From an uncultured Roseburia sp. (GTDB taxonomy: Bacteria; Bacillota_A; Clostridia; Lachnospirales; Lachnospiraceae), in the NCBI GenBank assembly GCA_900557275.1, contig USRX01000014.1, positions 1 to 44,617 of the forward strand: a stretch of 44,617 nt of DNA. Reading direction: 5' to 3'. Of this stretch, positions 24,565-32,092 are shown piece after piece. The first letter of the stretch is position 1, and each line of letters opens with the position of its first letter. The notes under the pieces are model-generated. The model ran no database searches, had not been told where the DNA came from, and saw only the letters and a list, made by a program, of their open reading frames with translations. The translations under genes and the position numbers were made by a program.

Positions 24565-27165
24565 TTAATAAATTTCGTAAATACCGCCATCCCATTTTTC
24601 TACTTCAACCTGAGCACTGTTTGGTGCCATACCACATGCGTATTTAGACATGTAACGATCCGGTGTAAGGATATTTACACAACCACCACGGTCTGCGGAG
24701 CATCCCGGTTTACCAAGTGGTGCATACTCTGCACAGGACTCATAAGAGTGAACAGTACCTGGCTGAACACGCTCACCAACCTGAGCACAAAGGATTACAG
24801 AACCTCTGTCGTTGTATGCGCGTACCAGATCGCCGTCTTTGATTCCACGTGCTTCTGCATCAACAGTATTCATACGGATAATCCAGTAATACCATCCATC
24901 TACAAGTACACGGTGGTCTTTGATATCCAGCATGAAGGAATCTTTTGCATCACCCATGGTGTGCATTGAGAATCTTGGATGAGGTGATAACATACCAAGC
25001 GGGTATTTCTTAGCAACCTCTGCGTGCCAGCTCTCCCAAGCCGGAACGTATTTATGCATTGCAGGACGATATTCGTCTACAAATCCCTGCTCCTCAAAAC
25101 GTTTCAGAGAAGTTGAGATAAACTCTACTTTACCTGTAGTTGTCTGTAATCCTTTAAGATGTACAGTCTGGTTTGGAGCCGGACCCCAGTCTGGAGTATC
25201 GCGTTCACGATCTTCAGCAAACCAACGAAGTGCAGGTGTTTTCTTTCTGTTTGGATTGTCCGGTACTACCAGATATCCTTTCTTGAAGAAGTCTTCCCAA
25301 GGCATGATCTTCGGACAGTCAGTAGCATTGTAGTACTGCTCTACCCAGTCAAGCTCTGTTTTGCCTTCTGTAAAGATGTCATATAAACCAAGTTTCTTAG
25401 CGAACTCTACATAAATATCGTAGTCAGATTTGGACTCACCAAGCGGCTCGATACATTTAGCCTGTAAGGAAATTACACGGTTGTTAGCCATCTGGAAGTT
25501 ATCCGGGATGTAACCGGAGCAGTTAGCAAACTCGGAAATATCCCAACGCTCATAGTTTGTACAAGCCGGAAGGATAATATCTGCGAACTGAACCTCGCCC
25601 TCGAACCAGATAGACTGTGATACTACGAACTCAAGAGACTCAGATGTGTACATCTTAGCATATCTGTTTGTAGCAGTCATAGTACCGATATGCGGTCCGC
25701 CGTATTTCCAGTACATTTTGATGCTTCCATAGCCTGGAGCCGGATACTGATACGGATGCATCTGTGCTTCGATAGTAGCACCACAGAATCCTTTACCATA
25801 CCACTCGAATTTTCCGTTCATGATACACTCCGGAATTTTCAGACGCGGAATATGCTGACCTGCTTCCCAGTTTACTTTTACTGGAGCCGGGAAGGTTGTC
25901 TTACCATCGAACATTCTCCAAGCAAATTTGAATCCTGCAGCGGAGTTTACGCAGTCACCAGAGATACCACCCTCTGCGTAACCCGGGAAGTAGAATTCGT
26001 AATCGGTCGGAACACCCTGTGTTGTTGACCAGATATTGGATCCTGGTTTACCAAGTCCCTGCATAGTAGCAAGTGCGATCATACCACGAGTCCACTCAAT
26101 ACCATGGGTAGCACGGCAAGCACCACCCCAGCCGCCCATACCACCGGCAGCAAGGTATGTATTTTTCTTAGCCCACTCACGAGCAAGTGCACGGATATCG
26201 CAAGCCGGAACGCCTGTTTCTTTCTCAGCCCATTCACAGGTCTTCGGAATTCCGTCTTCGCCTTTACCTAATACGTAATCAGCCCACTCTTCGAATCCGT
26301 AAGCGTGAGTTGCAACGTACTCTTTATCATAAGTACCTTCAGTCAGCCATGTATAAGCGATAGCGAATGAAAGTGCATGGTCTGTACCAACTTTTGGTGA
26401 GAACCATTTAATTCCCCACATATTTGCAGAATGGTTGAAGAACGGATCGATGAATACCATCTTAACTCCCAGTTCATCTAACCAACGACGTCTGATATGT
26501 GACTCGTATGCAGCGTAGATACCACTGTTAACCTCTGGGTCAGAAGACCAGAATACAATCAGTTCTGCATATTTCAGACCATCCTCAAGCAGGTCATACT
26601 GCTCCGGACATCCAAGTCTCCAGGAGAATCCCCACATATGCATTCCGCCCCAGTGCCAACCTTCCCATGAATCCGGGTTGTGATCAGCATAAGTGAATCC
26701 CATTAAGTTCATGAAACGGAAATATGTAGAATGACGGTAACCTACATTACCCCATAAGTGGTGAGATGATGGTGTGGACATGATAGATGCCGGACCACTC
26801 TCTCTTTTAATTCTGTTGATCTCATTACATGTGATATCAATAGCTTCATCCCAGCTGATTCTCTCATATCCGGAAATACCACGGTTCTGGATATTTCTTT
26901 CACCGTTTGGATCAAAGTCCACACGTTTCATCGGATAAAGGATACGTCTGTCAGAATAGATCATTGATTTCTGACCAGCTGTAAATGGTGCGATTGTTGT
27001 GTATCTAGGTGCTTTGAACACTCTACCTCTTGCTTCGATTTTCCAGCCTTCCGGATCTGTCTCATCAAAGTCCATCGGTGTAATACGAACGATTTTTCCA
27101 TCCTTTACGTATACGAACACAGGACCTCCGGTACTGGAGTTAGTCAAACGAATTTCGCCTTCCAT
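24565..27165 (-). CDS. Pyrogallol hydroxytransferase-like large (alpha) subunit, molybdopterin enzyme
   Basis: An 866-residue DMSO-reductase-family catalytic subunit. It lacks an N-terminal CxxC cluster motif and a Tat signal, as in Pelobacter transhydroxylase (about 875 aa), which converts pyrogallol to phloroglucinol with a 1,2,3,5-tetrahydroxybenzene cosubstrate. With a constant offset of about nine residues, His135, Asp165, Ser166 (in HNPDSWEGWHWGG) and Tyr396 fall where I recall His144, Asp174, Mo-ligand Ser175 and Tyr404. The C-terminal MGD-binding domain (about 745-866) contains RMNTVDAEARGIKDGDLV. A longer frame begins at 27204, but AAGGAGG lies before the ATG at 27165. Substrate is not proven: other polyphenols or dehydroxylation are possible. 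Confidence 0.9.
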   Translation of the reverse strand: MEGEIRLTNSSTGGPVFVYVKDGKIVRITPMDFDETDPEGWKIEARGRVFKAPRYTTIAPFTAGQKSMIYSDRRILYPMKRVDFDPNGERNIQNRGISGYERISWDEAIDITCNEINRIKRESGPASIMSTPSSHHLWGNVGYRHSTYFRFMNLMGFTYADHNPDSWEGWHWGGMHMWGFSWRLGCPEQYDLLEDGLKYAELIVFWSSDPEVNSGIYAAYESHIRRRWLDELGVKMVFIDPFFNHSANMWGIKWFSPKVGTDHALSFAIAYTWLTEGTYDKEYVATHAYGFEEWADYVLGKGEDGIPKTCEWAEKETGVPACDIRALAREWAKKNTYLAAGGMGGWGGACRATHGIEWTRGMIALATMQGLGKPGSNIWSTTQGVPTDYEFYFPGYAEGGISGDCVNSAAGFKFAWRMFDGKTTFPAPVKVNWEAGQHIPRLKIPECIMNGKFEWYGKGFCGATIEAQMHPYQYPAPGYGSIKMYWKYGGPHIGTMTATNRYAKMYTSESLEFVVSQSIWFEGEVQFADIILPACTNYERWDISEFANCSGYIPDNFQMANNRVISLQAKCIEPLGESKSDYDIYVEFAKKLGLYDIFTEGKTELDWVEQYYNATDCPKIMPWEDFFKKGYLVVPDNPNRKKTPALRWFAEDRERDTPDWGPAPNQTVHLKGLQTTTGKVEFISTSLKRFEEQGFVDEYRPAMHKYVPAWESWHAEVAKKYPLGMLSPHPRFSMHTMGDAKDSFMLDIKDHRVLVDGWYYWIIRMNTVDAEARGIKDGDLVRAYNDRGSVILCAQVGERVQPGTVHSYESCAEYAPLGKPGCSADRGGCVNILTPDRYMSKYACGMAPNSAQVEVEKWDGGIYEIY

Positions 27166-27234
27166 GAATATACCTCCTTGATTTGTGTTAATCTTTTCCA
27201 ACATTTTACTTTACACTGCAGCTTTGAGTAGAGG

Positions 27235-27342
27235 ATTATACTACAGTGCAGTTTGAAAATGTTTCTTCTTAGAAGAGTGAATTGATTCCATCGTTCCCTT
27301 CCTGTTATACACTATAACGTGTATTGTGATTATACAGTCAAT
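27235..27342 (-). promoter_or_regulatory. Promoter and candidate LysR-binding region of the transhydroxylase genes
   Basis: On the minus strand a TATAAT -10 box (plus 27235-27240) lacks a good -35, as expected for an activated promoter, and would give a leader of about 60 nt. Upstream are the inverted repeat ATACAC/GTGTAT (27307-27312 and 27319-27324) and TATACAGTCAAT (27331-27342). The latter 12-mer recurs upstream of the symporter at 30557-30568. Position relative to the start site suits a LysR-type activator. The region also contains a TTGACT, so a second promoter (TTGACT-N19-TATAGT) is possible. Confidence 0.45.
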
Positions 27343-27357
27343 CACTTTTTTCATTTT

Positions 27358-28275
27358 TCAGAAATCTTTTTTCTCATGGAGATTCGAGTACTTCTGCGCA
27401 TAGGAATATAAGTCTTTCAATGCAGGATTATGATTCTTAGTTTTGCGGGTAAGCTGCATCGGCAGATACTTCTGCGGCACATCATCCTCAATCGGTATAA
27501 ACCGGAGATTCATGTTTGAAATAACCTCTGTCTCCTCAAATACGATTGACACACCTTCTCCCATTTCGCAGGAAAAAAGATATTCTTCAAAATCGTCAAA
27601 CTCTGCAGCAATCTTTGGTTCAAAGCCATAATACCTGCAGATGTTAAACAGGTAATCCTCTTCTTTTTTAATCTCCGTCGGAAGATATCTCAAAAACAGA
27701 CTGTCTTTAAAATCTGCCAGTGTAACTTTCTTCTTATAAAAGAGAGGATGATTTTTATGTACCACAATCCCGACCCTGGAATAATACAGTGCCAGTTTTT
27801 CCACATCCTGCATACTCTTTACATCATGATCAGCGATCAGTATCGCATCATAATAATCGTTTTTCAGACCTTCCAGCAATTTTTTCTGGCTGGCACGTTC
27901 CTTGATGATCTGTATCTCCGGCCGGATCTCACGAAAACCTGAAAGCACCTGAGACATATAGCTGTTGCATTTGATATGCGGCTGGCATCCCACCGTTATA
28001 CATCCGCTGAATTTTTTCACAGAATTTTTTGCCCTAAGAAGAACCGTCTCCCATTCGGAAGCCATCTCTGAAAGCGTCTCCGCAAGCATCTGACCCTGGG
28101 GTGTCAGTTTTACTCCCTTTGTATTTCTGTCAAAAAGCGCAAGAGCAAGTTCTTCTTCCAGAGAAGCGATCTGCCTGCTGATGTTAGATTGTGATATAAA
28201 CAAGTTTTTGGCAGCCTTAGTAAAATTCAAGCATGAGGCCACCTCCAAAAAACATCGAACCTGTAAATCTGTCAT
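27358..28275 (-). CDS. LysR-family transcriptional regulator
   Basis: A 305-residue regulator. The N-terminal winged helix-turn-helix (about 1-60) contains LNFTKAAKNLFISQSNISRQIASLEEELALALFDR, typical of LysR. An effector-binding domain spans about 90-290, with the periplasmic-binding-protein-like fold (IKCNSYMSQVLSGFREIRPEI and similar). The gene lies between the symporter unit and the transhydroxylase genes, all in the same orientation, 192 bases before the large subunit. It most likely senses the aromatic substrate and activates these genes. GGAGG precedes the ATG. Confidence 0.94.
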   Translation of the reverse strand: MTDLQVRCFLEVASCLNFTKAAKNLFISQSNISRQIASLEEELALALFDRNTKGVKLTPQGQMLAETLSEMASEWETVLLRAKNSVKKFSGCITVGCQPHIKCNSYMSQVLSGFREIRPEIQIIKERASQKKLLEGLKNDYYDAILIADHDVKSMQDVEKLALYYSRVGIVVHKNHPLFYKKKVTLADFKDSLFLRYLPTEIKKEEDYLFNICRYYGFEPKIAAEFDDFEEYLFSCEMGEGVSIVFEETEVISNMNLRFIPIEDDVPQKYLPMQLTRKTKNHNPALKDLYSYAQKYSNLHEKKDF

Positions 28276-28425
28276 AACAATTCCTCCAAAACCTTTTCCA
28301 TAAAATACATATTGCCCAATAATCTTTATATACTACTATAACGAATTTGAAAAATTTTTTCCAGTAGTTTCACAAGATGTTTTTCATTTTTCCATGGAAA
28401 TTTGCATATATCAGTTTTATATTCC

Positions 28426-28582
28426 TGCAAATCAGTTTCAGAAAGTCGTTTTTTCTGTTTATCCATTTATTTTTTATTTCAGAAAATGTAGTCTGTGTTT
28501 TACAGAGATATTTTTTGTATATTAAAATTATACCAATGTATCCCATGCTTAGTTATTTAAAAACCATGTAAACTGATTTGCA
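28426..28582. repeat. 13-bp perfect inverted repeat flanking an AT-rich 131-bp segment
   Basis: TGCAAATCAGTTT (28426-28438) and AAACTGATTTGCA (28570-28582) are exact inverses. The segment has no gene and lies between the LysR promoter and the symporter terminator. It could be a tiny non-autonomous element or chance in AT-rich DNA. I saw no clear target-site duplication. The rest of 28276-28675 holds the LysR promoter (TATAGT region near 28340) and the terminator at 28616-28648. Confidence 0.4.
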
Positions 28583-28615
28583 ATTTGCATAACTGATTTT
28601 TAAAAAGTTCTTATA

Positions 28616-28648
28616 ACAAAAAATCCGCGGGAATATTCCCGCGGATTT
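28616..28648 (-). terminator. Terminator of the symporter-microprotein unit
   Basis: 28621-28648 is a perfect 28-base palindrome centred on GGAATATTCC with GC-rich arms (ATCCGCGGG and CCCGCGGAT). On the minus strand it is followed by TTTGTTAT. It lies about 28 bases past the second microprotein gene. Confidence 0.9.
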
Positions 28649-28675
28649 TCAATAAGACATTTTAATTTTATAATT

Positions 28676-28783
28676 TTATTCTTCTTCGTCTTTGATGTTA
28701 TTCTTTTTCGCACCTGTAAAACAAATAGCGATCAGAATAATTGCCACGCAAAGAAGATATACTGATACGATTGTAATTGCCAT
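28676..28783 (-). CDS. 35-residue single-span membrane microprotein
   Basis: The frame begins MAITIVSVYLLC and ends in a charged tail (AKKNNIKDEEE). Residues about 3-22 form one hydrophobic span, so the tail is probably cytoplasmic. GGAGGG lies upstream of the ATG, overlapping the stop region of the 34-aa gene, and a strong terminator follows the stop. The tight fit between two well-formed translation signals argues that it is expressed. I know of no family. It is likely an accessory subunit or stabiliser of the symporter. Confidence 0.65.
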   Translation of the reverse strand: MAITIVSVYLLCVAIILIAICFTGAKKNNIKDEEE

Positions 28784-28798
28784 AAAGCAAAACCCTCC

Positions 28799-28903
28799 TT
28801 ATAACTTCTGACCTTTATGTGTTGCTTTCCAAATTCCGAAAATAATAGCGCAAAGAACAATGCCAATTACATACTGAGTAACAATATCCTGAAGAACCCA
28901 CAT
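28799..28903 (-). CDS. 34-residue single-span membrane microprotein
   Basis: The frame begins MWVLQDIVTQYVIGIV and ends with WKATHKGQKL. One hydrophobic span covers about residues 9-25, and the basic end is probably cytoplasmic. AAAGGAGG lies seven bases before the ATG, 17 bases after the symporter stop. Together with the next microprotein it forms a symporter-ORF-ORF unit. I do not recognise a family. Small single-span subunits are known for other transporters and oxidases, so a regulatory subunit role is an inference. Confidence 0.65.
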   Translation of the reverse strand: MWVLQDIVTQYVIGIVLCAIIFGIWKATHKGQKL

Positions 28904-28920
28904 ATGTTTTACCTCCTTTA

Positions 28921-30480
28921 TTATGCCTTCTGAGCCTGAGCTGCCTCATTAGCTGCGATTACATCTGCATGAGATTTTTTCCAAGCTTCTTTTCCCGGGA
29001 AGATAAGGTGGAATACGATGCCAAGTACTACAGATGCTACCATCGTAGCGTACATGTTCATACTCCAGATGCTTCCGTCCGGAAGATGGAGGATTTTACC
29101 CATCGGGCAGAATGTCCAGATACAGTTAATGATGTAAGTAACAATAACGGTTGCCCATGCTGCTTTCTTGCTGACCTTGAAGTTGTATCCAATGATGAAT
29201 ACGACGAAGATCGGCATACCAAATGAGAATACCCATAAGAACAAGTTGAATACGAACTCATGAGCCATAATGATAGCACCCGGAAGAAGCAGAGCTGCTG
29301 CAATAATGATGCAGATCTTGTTGATGCGGAGTTTTTTCTTAGCATCAGCATCCGGGCAAGCGCATCCGATTACGATATCGTTTGCAATAACGTTGGAGTT
29401 TGCCAGTACAACACCGCCACCTGTTGAAAGTGTAGCTGCCAGAAGAGCAACCATCAGGAATCCGATTGCCGGTACCGGAAGTCCAGCCTGTGCGATAGAC
29501 GGAACTGCTTCCAGACCATTCGGTCCTACTTTAGAAGCGATAGCCGGAATTGACATTGCTGCAATACCAAGGAAGATCCATGGCAGTGATGACATAATAT
29601 TGAAAGAGCATCCAAGGAATACACCTTTGCGGCATGCGCTTTCGTCTTTAGCTGCGAAGAATGGCTGCATCATTGTCTGAGATACAGCGCCAGCTGTTGT
29701 ATGTAATACGATAACCGGGATGATAACGCCGAGCCATACCGGAGGCATTCCCAGTGTTCCTGTCTGTGTCAGAATATTGCTATAACCTGCTGCGTCATAA
29801 ACCTGTCTTACGCCGTCCCATCCGCCAAGTGCTGACAGATAATGAACTGCGATGATAGCGATTGCAGAGTAAGAAGCCACGATCATAACGATAGCATTGA
29901 TACAGTTCAGCCAAGCCATCTGTAACATACCACCAAAGAATACATAACATACAATCAGGACGAATCCTAAGATAATAGCACCATAGATGCTTAATTTAAT
30001 ACCACTTGCATTGCACAGTGTATAGATAGCAGTACCTGTAGCTACCAGCTCGGAACATCCGATACCGGTCCAGGTCATTGTCTGGAATCCTGCATGGAAC
30101 CAACCCATGCGTTTGCCAAAAATTTTTGCGAGTGCTGCCGGTGCGGAAGGCTCGCCGATCTTTTTGTACAGCGGTCCGATCCAGAGCATTGCAATTGGAA
30201 GGAATACAGCACCTGCGCCGATTGCCCACCAGCATGCACCAGTACCAATACCGGTAAATGCTGACCAGTCAGTAAATCCACCACCGGCTGCTTTTTCCCA
30301 AAGTGACATTGTGTGTCCAGAACCAAGAGGCGCAAGAACGAATGAGAATGTAACCATAACCCATCCAAGTCCGCCACCTGCGTTAGCAAAGTCTTCTGCT
30401 GACTTTACTTTTTTCTTTGCGTATACCGCACCCATGATAATCAGGATCGCAAAATACGCAACTGCAATTACTAAAGCCAT
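28921..30480 (-). CDS. Sodium:solute symporter (SSS family)
   Basis: A 519-residue membrane protein with about 13 hydrophobic spans and the SSS/LeuT-fold layout. The N-terminus is MALVIAVAYFAILIIMG. The conserved segments LGWVMVTFSFVLAPLGSGHT (about 38-57) and LLAATLSTGGGVVLANSNVIANDI (about 350) contain the serine/threonine residues that bind sodium in this family. The substrate cannot be read from sequence. Position next to LysR and the transhydroxylase suggests an aromatic acid or polyphenol fragment. GGGGGA precedes the ATG. Two microprotein genes follow in the same transcript. Confidence 0.92.
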   Translation of the reverse strand: MALVIAVAYFAILIIMGAVYAKKKVKSAEDFANAGGGLGWVMVTFSFVLAPLGSGHTMSLWEKAAGGGFTDWSAFTGIGTGACWWAIGAGAVFLPIAMLWIGPLYKKIGEPSAPAALAKIFGKRMGWFHAGFQTMTWTGIGCSELVATGTAIYTLCNASGIKLSIYGAIILGFVLIVCYVFFGGMLQMAWLNCINAIVMIVASYSAIAIIAVHYLSALGGWDGVRQVYDAAGYSNILTQTGTLGMPPVWLGVIIPVIVLHTTAGAVSQTMMQPFFAAKDESACRKGVFLGCSFNIMSSLPWIFLGIAAMSIPAIASKVGPNGLEAVPSIAQAGLPVPAIGFLMVALLAATLSTGGGVVLANSNVIANDIVIGCACPDADAKKKLRINKICIIIAAALLLPGAIIMAHEFVFNLFLWVFSFGMPIFVVFIIGYNFKVSKKAAWATVIVTYIINCIWTFCPMGKILHLPDGSIWSMNMYATMVASVVLGIVFHLIFPGKEAWKKSHADVIAANEAAQAQKA

Positions 30481-30544
30481 AAATTTGTTCCCCCTTACTT
30501 TAGAATAAGTAAATGTGTTGCCTCTACTCTATGGTTATGTTATT

Positions 30545-30568
30545 CTGTATAGTCGATATACAGTCAAT
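30545..30568 (-). promoter_or_regulatory. Palindromic operator and promoter of the symporter
   Basis: CTGTATA (30545-30551) and TATACAG (30557-30563) form a perfect palindrome with a 5-base spacer. The adjacent bases complete TATACAGTCAAT (30557-30568), identical to 27331-27342. On the minus strand this reads ATTGACTGTATA and includes a TTGACT -35-like hexamer about 80 bases before the symporter start. A common regulator for transporter and enzyme is likely. Confidence 0.5.
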
Positions 30569-30924
30569 TAAAATATTAAAAATATATAAAGAAAATTAAT
30601 GTTTTTTAAAATTATGCAACACTTTTACCAATGCCATGGTATACCAACATTTTACTTTTATGTACTTTGCATTATTTTTGGTTCTTTTATTAAATATTCT
30701 TGTACTTTTTCTTGATGTTTTTTATTATCATGTAAATTATATAATATTTTATATTTTTTTTATACTTTTTATATTTATTTAAAAATCTTCATTCAAACTT
30801 ATATTTGCAATAAAACTGAGGGGAAGTTAAATTTATTTTTATCAAATTTCCTATTAATCAGACCGTTATAAACTCTATTTCAAATCTATAACAGTCTGTA
30901 TTGTTTGATTTACTTATTTAAATA

Positions 30925-30977
30925 TTAATCTTCTTCATTTTTTGCTGTAAAGAATGGCTGAATACAGCACCTGCTGT
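30925..30977 (-). pseudogene. Remnant of a second SSS symporter gene
   Basis: The minus strand encodes QPFFTAKNEED (30925-30960), matching QPFFAAKDE of the intact symporter, and just before it TAGAV (30961-30977), matching the TAGAV that precedes QPFF there. About 13 bases between the two blocks are missing and the frame shifts. The match is also visible at nucleotide level (CAGCCATTCTT). The rest of 30569-31007 is very AT-rich, with an AGACCGTTATA/TATAACAGTCT inverted repeat at about 30860-30897 and no other gene. Confidence 0.6.
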
Positions 30978-31007
30978 AATTCATCCGCCACCTAAAACAT
31001 TTTTTCA

Positions 31008-31064
31008 CAAAAAACAGGGACATATTACAGCAATGTTTTTTCATTACCATACACATGTCCCTGT
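31008..31064 (-). terminator. Terminator of the MoeA-like/moaC operon
   Basis: Arms ACAGGGACAT (31014-31023) and ATGTCCCTGT (31055-31064). On the minus strand TTTTTTG follows the stem. It lies 70 bases past the moaC stop. Confidence 0.85.
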
Positions 31065-31133
31065 CTCTCAGTTCCTTATAATATTTTTAATCCGTGCTTT
31101 TCATATCTAAAAAAACACAATTCCTGCAATGCA

Positions 31134-31631
31134 TTATTTATCGTTCTCTTCTCTCTGGCGGATAAAATGTCCGGATTTTCCTCCATCTTTCTCCAGAAGC
31201 ATGATATCCACGATCTGCATGCCGCGGTCAACTGCTTTACACATATCGTAAATAGTCAGCAGTGCAGCGGAAACAGCGTGCAACGCTTCCATCTCGATAC
31301 CGGTCTTTCCTGTTGTTTTGACGGATGCAATAGCCTCAATCTCCCATTTGCCCGGATATAACTCAAAATGAATATCCACACCAGTCAGAAGCAGCGGATG
31401 GCACATCGGAATGATATCCCACGTCTTTTTCGCAGCCATGACACCGGCTACCTGTGCAACAGCCAGGACATCGCCTTTTTTAATCTTGCCTTCTGTAATC
31501 AGTTCAAATGTCGCCTGCTGCATACGGATACGACCGGATGCTACACCGATACGATGCGTATCTGCTTTTTCAGAGACATCTACCATCTTAGCACGTCCCT
31601 GATCATTTATATGTGTAAGTTCCATTTCCAT
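31134..31631 (-). CDS. moaC: Cyclic pyranopterin monophosphate synthase MoaC
   Basis: A 165-residue enzyme of molybdenum cofactor synthesis that rearranges the MoaA product into cyclic pyranopterin monophosphate. The family motifs are MVDVSEK near the start, [11 protein letters not shown] (about 75-85), [22 protein letters not shown] (about 110-131) and the final basic KDGGKSGHF. Length is standard. AGGAGG is eight bases before the ATG. It is the last gene of a three-gene operon with a MoeA-like protein and an unknown protein. moaA is not in the window. Confidence 0.96.
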   Translation of the reverse strand: MEMELTHINDQGRAKMVDVSEKADTHRIGVASGRIRMQQATFELITEGKIKKGDVLAVAQVAGVMAAKKTWDIIPMCHPLLLTGVDIHFELYPGKWEIEAIASVKTTGKTGIEMEALHAVSAALLTIYDMCKAVDRGMQIVDIMLLEKDGGKSGHFIRQREENDK

Positions 31632-31724
31632 AAAACTTTCCTCCTAATAAGTTCATATACTCTTAACGTCTTTTATAATAAATTAGAGAAACAAATTTAT
31701 TATAAGAGATTTCAGGCATACATA

Positions 31725-32072
31725 CTAATACAGTACTTCCCAGTCTGTCGGAAATTTTGACATACCGATCAGCATATCATCTGTAACTGTCTTACGGGCA
31801 TCCGGAATGGTATATCCCATTTTGTTCAGATCTTCTTCAATATACTGGATCAGTTTATGATTACCCGGTTTTGCCTGATAAGTTCCAGGCGGAAGCACGC
31901 CGTGTTTATCATTTTCACTGTAAAATGCGATATTCTCTGTCTCCGGATCGTGCCAGATACGATAGTATCCCAGTACTTCTCCATCACATTTTACTTCAAA
32001 ACGCATAATCTTAAATGCAATATATTTTTCAACTTCTTCCCAATGGAAGGTTACGGTCTTTAAATCAGCCAT
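31725..32072 (-). CDS. Unknown 115-residue protein inside a molybdenum cofactor operon
   Basis: I do not recognise this protein. It is small, soluble and probably mixed alpha/beta, with strands around FKIMRFEVKCDGEVLGYYRIW, one cysteine, and a C-terminal helical part ending TDDMLIGMSKFPTDWEVLY. The ATG at 32072 has AGGAG upstream. A longer frame to 32126 overlaps the preceding gene and is rejected. It starts 20 bases after the MoeA-like gene and is followed by moaC. The position suggests a role in cofactor handling or in the downstream molybdenum enzyme, but nothing in the sequence proves it. Confidence 0.8.
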   Translation of the reverse strand: MADLKTVTFHWEEVEKYIAFKIMRFEVKCDGEVLGYYRIWHDPETENIAFYSENDKHGVLPPGTYQAKPGNHKLIQYIEEDLNKMGYTIPDARKTVTDDMLIGMSKFPTDWEVLY

Positions 32073-32092
32073 TTTATATTCTCCTATAATCT

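Noticed and set aside
27166..27204. Longer N-terminus for the transhydroxylase large subunit
   Set aside because: The extra 13 codons contain the AAGGAGG of the downstream ATG at 27165 and add nothing conserved.
28377..28571. 64-codon plus-strand frame in the LysR-symporter gap
   Set aside because: Composition is dominated by Phe, Ile and Tyr, as any AT-rich frame would be, and there is no RBS. The region fits non-coding DNA.
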